Of a DNA stretch of 64,000 nucleotides, positions 18,422 to 29,173 are shown piece by piece. The stretch lies in the NCBI RefSeq assembly GCF_030651915.1, contig NZ_JAUSBV010000010.1, positions 62,001-126,000 of the forward strand. Direction: 5' to 3'. A model generated the notes under the pieces. It saw only the letters and a program-made list of their open reading frames with translations, had not been told where the DNA came from and made no database searches. Made by a program: the position numbers and the translations under genes. How positions within the stretch are numbered: position 1 is the first letter of the stretch; every line of letters starts with the position of its first letter. The stretch comes from Parvibaculum sp. GTDB taxonomy: Bacteria; Pseudomonadota; Alphaproteobacteria; Parvibaculales; Parvibaculaceae.

Positions 18422-18486
18422 TCAGATCTACCTCCCCTTGGTCCCTCCCGCAGGCGGCGGGTGGGAGAGAATTGCAACGACAGAGG

Positions 18487-19788
18487 TTAGTGTCCAGCCC
18501 CGTCGCCGCGAACATAGACCGTGCGGCCGCCGACCATGGTGCGGATGGCGCGGCCCTGGAAGCGGCGGTCCTCGAAGGGCGTGTTCTTCGAGATCGATTT
18601 GAGCTTCGAGGGATCGAGAACCCAGGGCGTGTCGGTGTCGATGAGGACCAGATCGGCGGGGAGGCCCGCGGCGAGACGTCCGCGGCCCAGACCGAGCAGA
18701 TCGGAAGGCGCGTGGGTCAACGCCGCCAGCAGGCGGGCCAGCGGCATGTCGCCATTGTGGACGAGGGCGAGTCCCGCCGGCAGCAGGGTTTCGAGGCCGA
18801 TGGCGCCGAAATTCGCCTCGGCAAAGGGCCGGCGCTTCACTTCGGCGTCCTGCGGGTCGTGGCTCGAGACGACGACGTCGATGGTGCCGTCGGCCAGTCC
18901 CTCGACCAGCGCCCGGCGGTCGGCCTCGCCGCGCAAGGGCGGGGAGAGCTTGAAGAAGGTGCGATAGCTCTGGACGTCGTTCTCGTTGAGCTGGAGATGC
19001 GCCGCCGAGACGCCGCAGGTCACCGGCAGGCCGCGATTTCGGGCGCGGCGGATAATCTCGACCGAGGCCTCGCAGGAAATCTGCGCAACGTGATAGCGCC
19101 CGCCCGCGAGTTCAAGGAGGCGCAGGTCGCGTTCGATGATGATGGTCTCGGCGACGGCGGGAATACCGGCAAGGCCGAGGCGGGTCGCCAGCTCGCTCTC
19201 GTTCATCACGCCGCCCGAGAGCGACGGCTCCTCCGCATGCTGAACGATCAACGCGCCGAAATGGGCCGCATAGGTCATGGCGCGGCGCATGACCTGCGCG
19301 CTTGCCAGGGCCTTGTCGCCGTCGGTGAAGGCGACAGCGCCGGCATCGCGCAAGAGGCCGATCTCCGTCATCTGTTCGCCGCCAAGGCCCTTGGTGAGGG
19401 CGGCCATGGTATGGACGTTGACGATGGCGGTGTCACGGGCGCGGCGTTCGATGTAGTCGACCAGCGCGACATCGTCGATCACCGGATTTGTGTTGGGCAT
19501 CACGATCATGGTGGTGACGCCGCCGGCGGCGGCCGCCTGGCTCGCCAGTGCCAGCGTCTCGCGATATTCGGCGCCCGGTTCGCCGGTGAAGACGCGGCAA
19601 TCGATCAGACCCGGCGCCAGAACATGGCCGCCGCAATCGACGATTTCGGCGCCGTCGGGCAGACCGTCATTCAAGAGGGCCGGACCGAGATCGGCGATCA
19701 CGCCGTCGGCGACTAGGAGGCCGCCTTGCGTGTCGAGACCGCTTGCGGGATCGAGCAGGCGCGCATTGATGAAAGCGGTGCGGCTCAT
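18487..19788 (-). CDS. dihydroorotase-like protein lacking the HxH metal site (PyrC')
   Basis: The 433-residue fold is that of class I dihydroorotase, but the first metal motif reads [15 protein letters not shown] where active enzymes have HxH, and the late motif TDHAPH reads SSHDPQD. It should therefore be inactive. In Pseudomonas such a pseudo-dihydroorotase is a structural partner of aspartate transcarbamoylase. The start overlaps the pyrB stop (ATGA), which supports a complex with PyrB. An active pyrC would have to lie elsewhere in the genome. Many annotations would call it PyrC. Confidence 0.85.
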   Translation of the reverse strand: MSRTAFINARLLDPASGLDTQGGLLVADGVIADLGPALLNDGLPDGAEIVDCGGHVLAPGLIDCRVFTGEPGAEYRETLALASQAAAAGGVTTMIVMPNTNPVIDDVALVDYIERRARDTAIVNVHTMAALTKGLGGEQMTEIGLLRDAGAVAFTDGDKALASAQVMRRAMTYAAHFGALIVQHAEEPSLSGGVMNESELATRLGLAGIPAVAETIIIERDLRLLELAGGRYHVAQISCEASVEIIRRARNRGLPVTCGVSAAHLQLNENDVQSYRTFFKLSPPLRGEADRRALVEGLADGTIDVVVSSHDPQDAEVKRRPFAEANFGAIGLETLLPAGLALVHNGDMPLARLLAALTHAPSDLLGLGRGRLAAGLPADLVLIDTDTPWVLDPSKLKSISKNTPFEDRRFQGRAIRTMVGGRTVYVRGDGAGH

Positions 19789-20777
19789 GCGACGCCCCGG
19801 TTGTGCTCGTTGGCGCCGCGCTCGTTCGGCAGATTGCGGGCCAAAGCATCAAGCACGGCCATGCGGACGGCGACGCCCATTTCGACCTGCTCGCGAATGA
19901 CGCTGCGGTTGATGTCGTCGGCAACGGCGCTGTCGATCTCGACACCGCGGTTCATGGGGCCGGGATGCATGACCAGCGCGTCGGGCTTTGCGACGGCGAG
20001 CTTGGCGTAGTCGAGGCCATAGAAATGGAAATACTCGCGCTGCGAGGGGACATAGGAGCCCGTCATGCGCTCGAGCTGCAAGCGCAGCATCATCACGATG
20101 TCGACGCCTTCGAGGCCCTTGGCCATGTCGTGGAAGACCTCGACGCCGAGGCGGTCGATGCCTTTCGGCAGCAAGGTCGGCGGCGCGACGACGCGCACCC
20201 GCGCACCCATCGCATTCAGCAGCAGGATGTTCGAACGGGCGACGCGGCTGTGCATGATGTCGCCACAGATGGCGACGGTGAGGCCCTGAAGCTTGCCCTT
20301 GCGGCGGCGGATCGTCAGCGCATCAAGGAGGGCTTGCGTCGGATGCTCATGTGCACCGTCGCCGGCATTGATCACCGAGCAGGAAACTTTCTGGGAGAGA
20401 AGCTCGACCGCGCCCGAGGAGCCGTGGCGGATGACAATGAGGTCGGGGTGCATCGCGTTCAGCGTGACCGCGGTGTCGATCAGGGTTTCACCCTTCTTCA
20501 CCGATGAGGCGCCGACCGACATGTTCATCACATCGGCGCCGAGGCGCTTGCCGGCCAGCTCGAAGGAGCTCTGGGTGCGGGTGGAGGCCTCGAAGAAGAG
20601 GTTGATCTGGGTGCGGCCGCGCAGGACCGAACCCTTTTTGTCGATCTGACGGTTCTGCTCGACATAGGTGTCGGCAAGATCGAGAAGGGCGGTGATGTCG
20701 GCGGGGGAAAGCCCTTCGATGCCCAGCAAATGCCGGTGCGGGAAGAGGGCTTGGGGCTGTTTTTCAGCGCTGGTCAT
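19785..20777 (-). CDS. pyrB: aspartate carbamoyltransferase catalytic chain
   Basis: A 330-residue enzyme that joins carbamoyl phosphate and aspartate in pyrimidine synthesis. The carbamoyl phosphate motif [13 protein letters not shown] and the downstream [10 protein letters not shown] are intact, as are [12 protein letters not shown] and [11 protein letters not shown]. No pyrI is nearby. It is the first gene of the pyrB-pyrC' operon. A 120-bp gap shared with the divergent acyl-CoA dehydrogenase gene holds the promoters. Confidence 0.96.
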   Translation of the reverse strand: MTSAEKQPQALFPHRHLLGIEGLSPADITALLDLADTYVEQNRQIDKKGSVLRGRTQINLFFEASTRTQSSFELAGKRLGADVMNMSVGASSVKKGETLIDTAVTLNAMHPDLIVIRHGSSGAVELLSQKVSCSVINAGDGAHEHPTQALLDALTIRRRKGKLQGLTVAICGDIMHSRVARSNILLLNAMGARVRVVAPPTLLPKGIDRLGVEVFHDMAKGLEGVDIVMMLRLQLERMTGSYVPSQREYFHFYGLDYAKLAVAKPDALVMHPGPMNRGVEIDSAVADDINRSVIREQVEMGVAVRMAVLDALARNLPNERGANEHNRGVA

Positions 20778-20897
20778 TAAAGCCGCATTGTATAGGGCCG
20801 AAAGCGGGGCGCGGCAAGGCGGAATCGGCGCGGAATTGGCCGGGTCCCGGAACGGGTGCTAGGCTTTGCCAAAGTCAGGCAAAGAGGAGGATGTGGG

Positions 20898-22589
20898 ATG
20901 GAGAGCCGCTCGGGACAGCCGGAGGCCTTCGCGACGCATGAGGTTTTCAACCAGCCGCCGCCGCTGGAGGACGTCAACCTCTATACCTCCGACACGGCGC
21001 TGCAAGAGACCGTCGAGCGAGAGGGCGCGGGCGCGGCCAAGGCGTCGCTGACGGCGTTCGGGAAACTTGTGGGCAGCGCCGAGACGATCGATCTCGGGCG
21101 GCAGGCCAATGCCTATCTGCCGGTGCTGAAGAGCTTCGACCGTTTCGGGCATCGCGCCGACCGGGTGGAATTTCATCCGTCCTATCACAAGCTGATGGCG
21201 ATGTCTGTGGCGCAGGGTCTGCATGGTTCGCCCTGGGATCATCTGAAAGACGGGCTTGACGCGAAGCCGAAGCCGGGCGCTGTCGTGGCGCGGCTGGCGG
21301 GCACCTACATGATGACGCAGGTGGAAGCCGGGCATGGCTGCCCGATCACCATGACCAATGCGGCTGTGCCGGCGCTGATGTTCCAGCCGTCGCTGGCCAA
21401 GGAATGGATTCCGCGCATTCTCTCGCGCGACTATGACGAGCGGTTCGCACCTGCGAAGGAAAAGCGCGGCGTGACGCTCGGCATGGGGATGACCGAGAAG
21501 CAGGGCGGGACGGATGTGCGTGCCAACACGACGGCGGCAATGCCGGTCAATGGCGGCGGGCCGGGGGCGGAATATCGCATCACCGGGCATAAGTGGTTTT
21601 TCTCGGCGCCGATGTGCGATGCGTTTCTGGTGCTGGCACAGGCGCCGAATGGCATCTCGTGTTTCCTGATGCCGCGTTTCACGCCGGACGGCGAGCCGAA
21701 TGCGATCCGCATTCAGCGGCTGAAGGACAAGGTGGGCAACAAGTCGAACGCTTCTTCGGAGGTCGAGTTTCAAGCCGCGAGCGGCTGGCTGATCGGCGAG
21801 GAAGGGCGGGGCGTCAGGAACATCATCGAGATGGCGACCTATACGCGCCTCGACTGCGCGGTGGCGACGGCGGGGATGATGCGGCAAGCGGTTTCGCAAG
21901 CCGTCCATCATTGCTCCTACCGCACGGTGTTCCAGAAGAAGCTGATCGACCAGCCGCTGATGGCCAATGTGCTGGCCGATCTCGCGCTCGAAACCGAGGC
22001 GGCGACGGCCTTGTCGTTCCGCGTCGCGCGCTCGTTCGACCGGGCGCATGAGGATGAGGCGGAGGCCGCCTTCCGCCGCATCATGACGCCGGTGGCCAAA
22101 TACTGGGTGTGCAAACGGGCGCCGAACCTCGCTTATGAGGCGATGGAGTGTCTCGGCGGCAATGGTTATGTGGAAGAAGGGATTGCGGGGCGCATCTATC
22201 GCGAGATGCCGGTCAACGCGATCTGGGAAGGCTCGGGCAATGTGATGTGCCTTGACGTGCTGCGCGCGCTGGCGCGGGAGCCGCAGGCGCTCGATGTCGT
22301 GTTCGCCGAGTTCGATGGCGCGCGGGGCGCGAATGCGGCTTATGACGGCGCGCTGGAGGCGCTGAAGGAAGCGTTCAGGGATTTCGGTTCGCTGGAGGCG
22401 CGCTCAAGGCAGGTGGTGGAGCAGATGGCGAAGGTGGCGGCGGGATCGGTGCTGCTGCGCCATGCGCCTCATGCGGTGTCGGACGCCTATTGCGCAACGC
22501 GGCTCGGGCGCGACTGGGGCGATGTCTACGGGACGCTGCCGGTGGGCGCGGATATTGCGGCGATTGTGGAGCGGGCGCGGGTGGCGTAA
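20898..22589 (+). CDS. acyl-CoA dehydrogenase, AidB-like
   Basis: A 563-residue flavoprotein with the layout of the AidB branch: an extended N-terminus, the flavin/substrate motifs GMGMTEKQGGTDVRAN and ITGHKWFFSAPMC, and the late motif YEAMECLGGNGYVEE with IYREMPVNAIWEGSGNV. It probably oxidises a branched or unusual acyl-CoA; a role in alkylation response is possible but unproved. The start at 20898 has AGAGGAGG seven bases ahead. It ends back to back with the transporter gene (TAACTA). Confidence 0.92.
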   Translation: MESRSGQPEAFATHEVFNQPPPLEDVNLYTSDTALQETVEREGAGAAKASLTAFGKLVGSAETIDLGRQANAYLPVLKSFDRFGHRADRVEFHPSYHKLMAMSVAQGLHGSPWDHLKDGLDAKPKPGAVVARLAGTYMMTQVEAGHGCPITMTNAAVPALMFQPSLAKEWIPRILSRDYDERFAPAKEKRGVTLGMGMTEKQGGTDVRANTTAAMPVNGGGPGAEYRITGHKWFFSAPMCDAFLVLAQAPNGISCFLMPRFTPDGEPNAIRIQRLKDKVGNKSNASSEVEFQAASGWLIGEEGRGVRNIIEMATYTRLDCAVATAGMMRQAVSQAVHHCSYRTVFQKKLIDQPLMANVLADLALETEAATALSFRVARSFDRAHEDEAEAAFRRIMTPVAKYWVCKRAPNLAYEAMECLGGNGYVEEGIAGRIYREMPVNAIWEGSGNVMCLDVLRALAREPQALDVVFAEFDGARGANAAYDGALEALKEAFRDFGSLEARSRQVVEQMAKVAAGSVLLRHAPHAVSDAYCATRLGRDWGDVYGTLPVGADIAAIVERARVA

Positions 22590-23504
22590 CTACCCCAACA
22601 CCCACAACATCAGCGGCATGGTGATTGCCGCAAGGATGGTGGAGCCGGTGATCAGGCTTGCCATCAGCGTGGCGTCGCCGCCGAGTTGGCGGGCGAGGAT
22701 GTAGGACGATGTCGCGCCGGGGACCGCGCCGCAGAGGATGACGACGGCGGCGGCAAGCCCGGTGACGCCGAAGACGAAACACCAGCCTGCCATCAGCACC
22801 GGCATGACGAGAAGTTTCAGGCCGCTGGTCAGCGCGACGATCCAGCCGGTTTCGAGCGCGTGTTTGGGTTGCAAGCCGGCGCCGATGGCGATGAGGCCGA
22901 TGGTCAGCGCGGCGGCACCGAGAATGTCGAAGGTCGAGGCAAGCGGGCCGGGAAGGCCCAGCCCTGAGACGTTGAGCGCGATGCCGGCCGCGCAGGCGAG
23001 GATCAACGGATTCTTCGACAAGAGGCGCAGCACCGCGACGAGGCCGGCCGGTTCGTCGCCGGCATAGCGTGTCAGGATCAGCACCGAGAGCACGTTGACT
23101 GTCGGCACCAGCACCGCGAAGGCGACGGCGGCGAGCGTCACGCCTTCGGGGCCAAAGAGGGAGCCGATGGCGGCGAGCGCGACGAAGCCGTTCCAGCGCG
23201 CGGCGCCCTGGAAGACAGACGAGAACTGCGGGCCGGAAAGCGGCAGCGCCTGCTTCATCAGCATCAGGATCGCGACCATCGAGAAGAGGCCGGCGCCGAG
23301 CGCCGAGGCCATCGGTCCGATGTCGTGATCGGCGAGGTTGGCGGTTGCCAGCGTGTGCAGCAGCAGGGCAGGAAAGAAGATGTAATAGGTCAGGCGGTCG
23401 AGCGGCGCCCAGAGGCCTTCACCCGGAAAATCCATCCGCTTGATGACGAAACCGAGCGCGATGACCAGGAAGACGGGGATGAGGGAATTCAGAATGGGCA
23501 GCAT
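22590..23504 (-). CDS. AEC family (auxin efflux carrier-like) transporter
   Basis: A 304-residue inner membrane protein with ten hydrophobic segments in two five-helix repeats, the layout of the AEC/BASS fold. The stretch GAVPGATSSYILARQLGG in the second half is the family signature. The substrate is unknown; malonate or other small organic anions are typical for bacterial members. It lies 21 bp downstream of ruvX on the same strand. Confidence 0.87.
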   Translation of the reverse strand: MLPILNSLIPVFLVIALGFVIKRMDFPGEGLWAPLDRLTYYIFFPALLLHTLATANLADHDIGPMASALGAGLFSMVAILMLMKQALPLSGPQFSSVFQGAARWNGFVALAAIGSLFGPEGVTLAAVAFAVLVPTVNVLSVLILTRYAGDEPAGLVAVLRLLSKNPLILACAAGIALNVSGLGLPGPLASTFDILGAAALTIGLIAIGAGLQPKHALETGWIVALTSGLKLLVMPVLMAGWCFVFGVTGLAAAVVILCGAVPGATSSYILARQLGGDATLMASLITGSTILAAITMPLMLWVLG

Positions 23505-23525
23505 GCGTTTCTTCTTGTTCTTTGC

Positions 23526-23996
23526 TCAGAGCTTCTTCAGCCGGTCCAGCGCGCCTTGCAGAATGTACGCCGCCGCCAATTTGTCCACCAGTTCGGCGCG
23601 GCGGGCGCGGCTGGCGTCGGCGTCGAGCAGGGTACGGGTGACGGCCTGGGTGGACATGCGCTCGTCCCAGAAGGCGATGGGGAGATCGGTCAGTTTTTCG
23701 AGGTTGCGGATGAAGGCGCGAGTCGACTGGCAGCGCGGGCCTTCGGTGCCGTCCATGTTGAGGGGGAGGCCGATGATGAGGCCGCCGGCATCGTGTTCGG
23801 CGGCCAGCGCCAGCAGGCGGGCGGCGTCGGCGGCGAACTTCGTGCGCTTGATGGTTTCGAGGGGGCTAGCGATCGAAAGCGAGACGTCGGAGAGGGCAAG
23901 GCCGATGGTTTTCGAGCCGAGATCGACACCGATCAGGCGCTGATGGCGCTTCAGGGCCGGCTGCAGCTCGTCCAGTGACTTCAGATTGCCGCTCAA
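23526..23996 (-). CDS. ruvX: putative pre-16S rRNA nuclease RuvX/YqgF
   Basis: An RNase H-fold protein with [18 protein letters not shown] at the N-terminus and [11 protein letters not shown] near residue 115, the expected acidic active site residues. It matures the 5' end of 16S rRNA. The best start is the TTG at 23996, with AAGGA about ten bases upstream; a longer frame up to 24143 is open, but its extra residues look non-conserved. It is divergent from gatC, a common alphaproteobacterial arrangement. Confidence 0.88.
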   Translation of the reverse strand: MSGNLKSLDELQPALKRHQRLIGVDLGSKTIGLALSDVSLSIASPLETIKRTKFAADAARLLALAAEHDAGGLIIGLPLNMDGTEGPRCQSTRAFIRNLEKLTDLPIAFWDERMSTQAVTRTLLDADASRARRAELVDKLAAAYILQGALDRLKKL

Positions 23997-24197
23997 GTGG
24001 CTGTCATCCTTGAAAAAATCTGTCCGGCCGGACAATAGTGAGGCGGCAGGAGCGGCGCAATCCGCTTGCCTCATATAAAGAGGGCAGCGGCGTTGCGGCG
24101 CTGGCCCGCAGCTTGTTATGTTCCCCCGCGATTCAGCGGGCAAGGGGCGGCTTCGGCCCCCCGGACCCCGCTTTCACAACCAGGACAAGGCAGGCCC

Positions 24198-24485
24198 ATG
24201 TCGGTCGATCAGAAAACGGTCCGGCACATCGCCCGACTTGCGCGGATTGCCGTGCGGGACGATGAGCTGGAAGCGCTTGAGAAGGAACTCAACGGCATTC
24301 TCGACTGGGTCGAGCAGTTGGGCGAGGTCGATGTCGAGGGCGTCGAGCCGATGACCAGCGCCGTCGAGGTTGCGATGAAGATGCGCGACGACGTGGCGGT
24401 GGTTCAGGACCTGCAGAAGGAAGTGACGCGGAACGCGCCGGGCGCCGAGGACGGCTTCTATGTGGTGCCGAAGGTGGTGGAGTGA
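24198..24485 (+). CDS. gatC: Asp/Glu-tRNA amidotransferase subunit C
   Basis: A 95-residue helical subunit that holds GatA and GatB together in the enzyme that converts Glu-tRNA(Gln) and Asp-tRNA(Asn) to the amide forms. It has [12 protein letters not shown] at the start and VEPMTSAV with the C-terminal stretch FYVVPKVVE. The gatA gene begins at its stop codon, so the three gat genes form one operon. Confidence 0.95.
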   Translation: MSVDQKTVRHIARLARIAVRDDELEALEKELNGILDWVEQLGEVDVEGVEPMTSAVEVAMKMRDDVAVVQDLQKEVTRNAPGAEDGFYVVPKVVE

Positions 24486-24487
24486 GC

Positions 24488-25966
24488 ATGAGCGAGTTGA
24501 CCAAACTGACGCTGGCGGCCGCCCGCGACGCGCTGAAGAAGAAGGAGATCAGCGCAGTGGAGCTGACGGGGGCCTATCTCGCCGAGATGGCGGCGGGCAC
24601 AGCGCTCAACACCTATGTGACGGTAACTGCCGAAAAGTCGATGGAGATGGCGAAGGCGTCCGACGCCAGGCTCGCCAAGGGCGCGGGCGGGGCGCTGGAA
24701 GGGCTGCCACTCGGCATCAAGGATCTCTTCTGCACCAAGGACGTGCTGACGACGGCCTCCAGCCATATTCTCGACGGCTTCCGTCCGCCTTACGAGTCGA
24801 CCGTGACCGCCAATCTGTGGCGCGACGGGGCGGTGATGCTGGGCAAGCTCAACAATGACGAGTTCGCCATGGGCTCGTCCAACGAGACAAGCTTCTACGG
24901 ACCGGTCGTCAATCCGTGGCGGCGCAAGGGCGACGCGACGAGGCTGGTGCCGGGCGGCTCGTCGGGCGGTTCGTCGGCGGCCGTGGCGGCGAAGCTCTGC
25001 CTTGCCGCGACGGCGACCGATACGGGCGGTTCGATCCGCCAGCCGGCGGCCTTTACCGGCACGGTCGGCATCAAGCCGACCTATGGGCGCTGCTCGCGCT
25101 GGGGGATCGTCGCCTTCGCCTCGTCGCTCGACCAGGCGGGTCCGATCACGCGCGACGTGCGCGATGCGGCGATCATGCTGACCTCGATGGCTGGGCACGA
25201 CGAAAAGGACACGACCAGCGTCGACCGGCCGGTGCCGGACTACGAGGCGGCGCTCGGGCAGGGCGTGAAGGGCCTCAGGGTCGGCATTCCGAAAGAATAC
25301 CGGGTTGACGGCATGCCGGCGGAGATCGACGCGCTGTGGTCGCGCGGCATCGAGTGGCTGAAGGCGGCGGGGGCCGAGATCAAGGAGGTCAGCCTGCCGC
25401 ATACGAAATATGCGCTGCCGACCTATTACATCGTGGCGCCGGCGGAATGTTCGTCGAATCTCGCGCGTTACGACGGTGTGCGCTACGGCCTCAGAGTCGA
25501 GGGCCGCGACATCACCGACATGTACGAGAAGACGCGGGCGGCCGGTTTCGGCGCCGAGGTGCGGCGTCGGGTGCTGATGGGCACTTATGTGCTGTCGGCC
25601 GGCTACTACGACGCCTATTACCTGAAGGCGCAGAAGGTGCGGACGCTGATCGCGCGGGATTTCGCCGCGGCCTTCGCCGATGTGGATGTGCTGCTAACGC
25701 CGACCGCCCCTTCGGCCGCCTTCGGCATTGGCGAAAAGACCGATGATCCGCTGTCGATGTATCTGAACGACGTCTTCACCGTGCCTGTGAACCTCGCCGG
25801 ACTGCCTGGCATTTCGGTGCCGGCCGGGCTCTCGTCCGACGGATTGCCGCTCGGATTGCAGCTGATCGGGCGGACGTTCGACGAGGAGACGCTGTTGCGG
25901 GCCGCCTACGCGGTCGAGCAGGCCGCAGACTTCAAAGCGGCACCTGAAGCGTGGTGGAAAGCATGA
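24488..25966 (+). CDS. gatA: Asp/Glu-tRNA amidotransferase subunit A
   Basis: The glutaminase subunit, 492 residues, of the amidase-signature family. The Ser-cisSer-Lys triad is visible: Lys in [10 protein letters not shown], serines in [12 protein letters not shown] and [10 protein letters not shown]. It frees ammonia from glutamine and passes it to GatB. Start at ATG 24488; a GTG at 24482 that overlaps the gatC stop would add two residues. Confidence 0.96.
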   Translation: MSELTKLTLAAARDALKKKEISAVELTGAYLAEMAAGTALNTYVTVTAEKSMEMAKASDARLAKGAGGALEGLPLGIKDLFCTKDVLTTASSHILDGFRPPYESTVTANLWRDGAVMLGKLNNDEFAMGSSNETSFYGPVVNPWRRKGDATRLVPGGSSGGSSAAVAAKLCLAATATDTGGSIRQPAAFTGTVGIKPTYGRCSRWGIVAFASSLDQAGPITRDVRDAAIMLTSMAGHDEKDTTSVDRPVPDYEAALGQGVKGLRVGIPKEYRVDGMPAEIDALWSRGIEWLKAAGAEIKEVSLPHTKYALPTYYIVAPAECSSNLARYDGVRYGLRVEGRDITDMYEKTRAAGFGAEVRRRVLMGTYVLSAGYYDAYYLKAQKVRTLIARDFAAAFADVDVLLTPTAPSAAFGIGEKTDDPLSMYLNDVFTVPVNLAGLPGISVPAGLSSDGLPLGLQLIGRTFDEETLLRAAYAVEQAADFKAAPEAWWKA

Positions 25967-27471
25967 TGACCGATTTCGAAAGCACGATGCGCAAGCGGGA
26001 ACCCCGCGAAGAAGACCTGATCCGGGGCGCGACGGGCGATTGGGAGATCATCCTCGGCCTTGAGGTTCATGCCCAGGTCACCTCCGAAGCGAAGCTTTTT
26101 TCTGCCTCGTCGACCAAGTTCGGTGCCGAACAGAACACGCAGGTCAGCTTTGTCGACGCGGCGATGCCGGGCATGCTGCCGGTCATCAACCGCTATTGTG
26201 TCGAGCAGGCGGTCAGGACCGGGCTCGGGCTCAAAGCGCAGATCAACCTGCGCTCCGTGTTTGACCGGAAGAATTATTTCTATCCGGATCTGCCGCAGGG
26301 CTACCAGATTTCGCAGTTCAAGCATCCGATCGTCGGCGAGGGCGAAGTCGTGCTCGACATGCCGGATGCGCGGACTGTCATTGTCGGCATTGAACGGCTG
26401 CATCTCGAGCAGGATGCTGGCAAAAGCCTGCACGACCAGCACCCGGCCATGAGTTTCGTCGATCTCAACCGGTCGGGTGTGGCGCTGATGGAGATTGTTT
26501 CAAAGCCGGATATGCGCTCGGCCGAGGAAGCGCGCGCCTATGTGACGAAACTCCGGACGATCCTGCGCTATCTCGGTACCTGCGACGGCAACATGGAAGA
26601 GGGTAGCTTGCGCGCCGACGTTAACGTTTCGGTACGCAAGGTTGGCGCGCCGCTGGGCACGCGTTGCGAAATCAAGAACGTCAACTCGATCCGGTTCATC
26701 GGTCAGGCGATCGAATACGAGGCGCGGCGACAGATCGACATCCTTGAAGACGGCGGCAAGATCGACCAGGAAACACGGCTGTTCGACCCGAAAACCGGCG
26801 AAACACGACCGATGCGTTCCAAGGAAGAGGCGCATGACTATCGTTACTTCCCCGATCCCGACTTGTTGCCGTTGGTGCTCAGGCAGGCGGAGGTCGATGC
26901 AATCCGGGCGTCGCTGCCGGAACTCCCGGACGAGAAGAAGGCGCGGTTGATCTCGGCGTACGGGTTGTCGGCCTATGACGCGACCGTCCTGGTGAGCGAC
27001 GGCGCCCGCGCCGACTTCTTCGAGGCGGTGGCGAAGGGGCGCGATGCGAAGCTCGCCGCCAACTGGGTGACGGGCGATTTCTTCGCCGCGCTGAACCGCG
27101 AAGGGCACTCGATCGAGCAGTCTCCGGTCACCGCAAAACAGCTCGGAGAGCTCCTCGATCTGATCTCGGACGGGACCATCTCCGGACGAATCGCCAAGCA
27201 GATTTTTGATTCGATGTACAAAACGGGTCGCGACCCCTCCAAAATCGTCGAGGATGAAGGCCTAAGGCAAGTCACGGATTTTGGGGCGATCGAGGCCGCG
27301 ATCGATGCCGTCATCGCGGCAAACCCCGATAAAGTCGAGCAAACGAAAGTCAAGCCTCAACTTGCAGGCTGGTTTGTCGGACAAGTGATGAAATCCACGT
27401 CTGGCAAGGCAAATCCGCAAGTCGTCAACGAAATTCTCGCCCGAAAACTCGGTCTATCATCCGACGGCTGA
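25963..27471 (+). CDS. gatB: Asp/Glu-tRNA amidotransferase subunit B
   Basis: The kinase/amidotransferase subunit, 502 residues. It contains the GatB signature [27 protein letters not shown] and [11 protein letters not shown], plus the C-terminal YqeY-like tail domain (VNEILARKL). It overlaps gatA by four bases (ATGA). Presence of gatCAB implies that this organism lacks a direct glutaminyl- or asparaginyl-tRNA synthetase, or both. Confidence 0.97.
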   Translation: MMTDFESTMRKREPREEDLIRGATGDWEIILGLEVHAQVTSEAKLFSASSTKFGAEQNTQVSFVDAAMPGMLPVINRYCVEQAVRTGLGLKAQINLRSVFDRKNYFYPDLPQGYQISQFKHPIVGEGEVVLDMPDARTVIVGIERLHLEQDAGKSLHDQHPAMSFVDLNRSGVALMEIVSKPDMRSAEEARAYVTKLRTILRYLGTCDGNMEEGSLRADVNVSVRKVGAPLGTRCEIKNVNSIRFIGQAIEYEARRQIDILEDGGKIDQETRLFDPKTGETRPMRSKEEAHDYRYFPDPDLLPLVLRQAEVDAIRASLPELPDEKKARLISAYGLSAYDATVLVSDGARADFFEAVAKGRDAKLAANWVTGDFFAALNREGHSIEQSPVTAKQLGELLDLISDGTISGRIAKQIFDSMYKTGRDPSKIVEDEGLRQVTDFGAIEAAIDAVIAANPDKVEQTKVKPQLAGWFVGQVMKSTSGKANPQVVNEILARKLGLSSDG

Positions 27472-27690
27472 TGAAAATTTCCGGCCCTCGTGTGAACCGT
27501 TTGTAAACCACTCTCGACCAAGAGTGGGGTGGGCGCGCTTGCACAAAACCGTTGCAATGTGTTGCCGAGCGCTTTTTCGGCGCTCATATTATTCGTGTGC
27601 GCCTGAGGGGTACGAGGGCGCTCGTAGCGTGTGCGTTGCGAATACACAGATTGTCGCCAAAGATAACGGCACATCAGGAGCTAGAGAAAT

Positions 27691-28008
27691 ATGGCTACCA
27701 AGACAAAAGCGAAACCGAAAGCGGCTGCCAAAAAGGCCCCCGCCAAGAAGGCTGCGGCCAAGAAGCCCGCTGCCAAGAAGAAGACCGTGAAGAAGCTCGC
27801 TGCCAAGACCAGCGCGGCGAAGAAGGCCCCCGCCAAGAAGGCAGCGGCCAAAAAGAAGGCTCCGGCCAAGAAGAAGTCGGTGAAGAAGGCCGCCGCGAAG
27901 AAGACGGTTGCCAAGAAGGCGCCGGCGAAGCGCAAGCCTGCCGCCAAGAAGAAGCCGGCAGCGAAGCGCAAGCCTGCGGCACGCAAAAAGGCCGTCAAGA
28001 AGGCCTAA
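27691..28008 (+). CDS. histone H1-like lysine/alanine-rich nucleoid protein
   Basis: All 105 residues are nearly Lys, Ala and Pro, arranged as AAKKAPAKK-type units, with no other domain. Such proteins resemble the C-terminal tail of eukaryotic H1 and the bacterial HctB/AlgP group, and bind DNA without sequence preference. AGGAG ends ten bases before the start. The 219-bp gap upstream has a GAGCGC/GCGCTC hairpin at 27567-27585 next to a possible -10 (TATTAT), but no firm promoter. Repeat copy number is likely to vary between strains. Confidence 0.8.
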   Translation: MATKTKAKPKAAAKKAPAKKAAAKKPAAKKKTVKKLAAKTSAAKKAPAKKAAAKKKAPAKKKSVKKAAAKKTVAKKAPAKRKPAAKKKPAAKRKPAARKKAVKKA

Positions 28009-28100
28009 AGAGCGATACTCGCCGGCCAAAACCCGCGAAGGCGGCGGCGAAGCTTTCTTCAGCCAGGCAAAGTCCCGCATCATCGCGGGGTGATGCCAAG

Positions 28101-28622
28101 GTGATCGATCTCGACTACCGGCCAACATCTGACGGCTGGAAGATTTCGACGATGCTGAAGGAGTGCAAGCCGCCTTACGCGGTCCGGCCGGTGAATATCG
28201 GTGTTGGTGACCCGTTCAAGCGATCTCTTTTTGAAGATCGCGTCGAACAACCGGATGCCAGCCATCGTGGACTCTGACGGTCCCGGGGGGAAACCGATCT
28301 CGGCATTCGAGTCGGGGGCTATCCTTCAATATCTCGGCCTCATGGCAGGAAGTTCTATCTTGCCGGCGAGCGCTCGAGAGTTGAGGTCGACCAATGGCTG
28401 TTCTGGCAGATGGCTGGGCTTGGTCCGATGGCGGGCCAAGCCCATCGTCTCGCCGGTCGACGAGATTCAATTCCTGTGGGACAAGTTCGGTCAGGCGGGT
28501 TCCTGGCTGGCGGTCCGGAGGAGTATGCCCTGAGGCGCTGTCGGCGCCGGGGCTTCATCGGCGACAAGATCAAGGAAACCGCGCAGGCACGTCAAATCCT
28601 GTTCGGGCAACGCGCACAATGA
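28101..28622 (+). pseudogene. decayed glutathione S-transferase
   Basis: Pieces of one GST appear in three frames. The first (VIDLDYRPTSDGWKISTM to VNIGVGDPF) breaks near 28222. The second (FLKIASNNRMPAIVDSD to GAILQYLG) breaks near 28345. The third gives FYLAGERSRVEVDQWLFWQ and GPMAGQAHRL. The same segments occur uninterrupted in the GST gene at 29.2 kb (VNIGKAEQF, FLKISPNNRIPAIVD, GAILIYLAEK, WLMWQM). It looks like a related gene that has lost function. The C-terminal part is barely recognisable. Confidence 0.82.
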
Positions 28623-28718
28623 ATTACTGGACCGGACTTAACGGACGGTCCGTATATGCTAAGCTGGCGGCGCTTCCGGGAAACCGGGGGCGCTGTTTGC
28701 ATTCCGGAGGGATTTACG

Positions 28719-29069
28719 ATGCGCGTTTACATGCGGGCGATGCTGCTCGCGGCAGCGGCCGCCTTGGCGCCGCAAGCCGCAGGTGCAGATACGGTGACCG
28801 GAACCGGGAGCATGGTCAAGAAAGATGCCTATGGCACCGAGAACCTCTGGGGCCGGGCGCTTGTGGTGCCGCGCGACGGTACTATCGTCCGGGTCATGTA
28901 CGGCACCTATGGATTTTCGATCCGCGATACAGAGGGGCGAACTGTCGCTGACTTTCTGGTTGCTGACATGGCGGTTGGCACTCGGCTTGCCGCCGGCGAA
29001 TATCGCGTCGTGCCCTATGTCTGCGAGAAACACCGGCATCATCACGTCGAGGTGACGGTCGCCTACTGA
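28719..29069 (+). CDS. small exported protein of unknown function
   Basis: A 116-residue protein with a signal peptide (MRVYMRAMLLAAAAALAPQAAGA), so it is probably periplasmic. The mature part is about 93 residues and looks like a beta sandwich. The end holds CEKHRHHHVEV, a histidine cluster with one cysteine that could bind metal. GGAGG stands eight bases before the ATG. I do not recognise the family. It sits between the decayed and the intact GST genes. Confidence 0.7.
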   Translation: MRVYMRAMLLAAAAALAPQAAGADTVTGTGSMVKKDAYGTENLWGRALVVPRDGTIVRVMYGTYGFSIRDTEGRTVADFLVADMAVGTRLAAGEYRVVPYVCEKHRHHHVEVTVAY

Positions 29070-29173
29070 TCTTCCGCCTCGACTTTATCCCGCATGGTTC
29101 CTATACGCCGTCGACCATCAACCGGCGGGAGCGCAGCATGCGGTTTCTCGCATATGCGAATGACGGGGGGCGC

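Noticed and set aside
27589-28128. leucine-rich frame opposite the H1-like gene
   Set aside because: It arises from the complement of lysine codons (AAG to CTT); no signal peptide or family.
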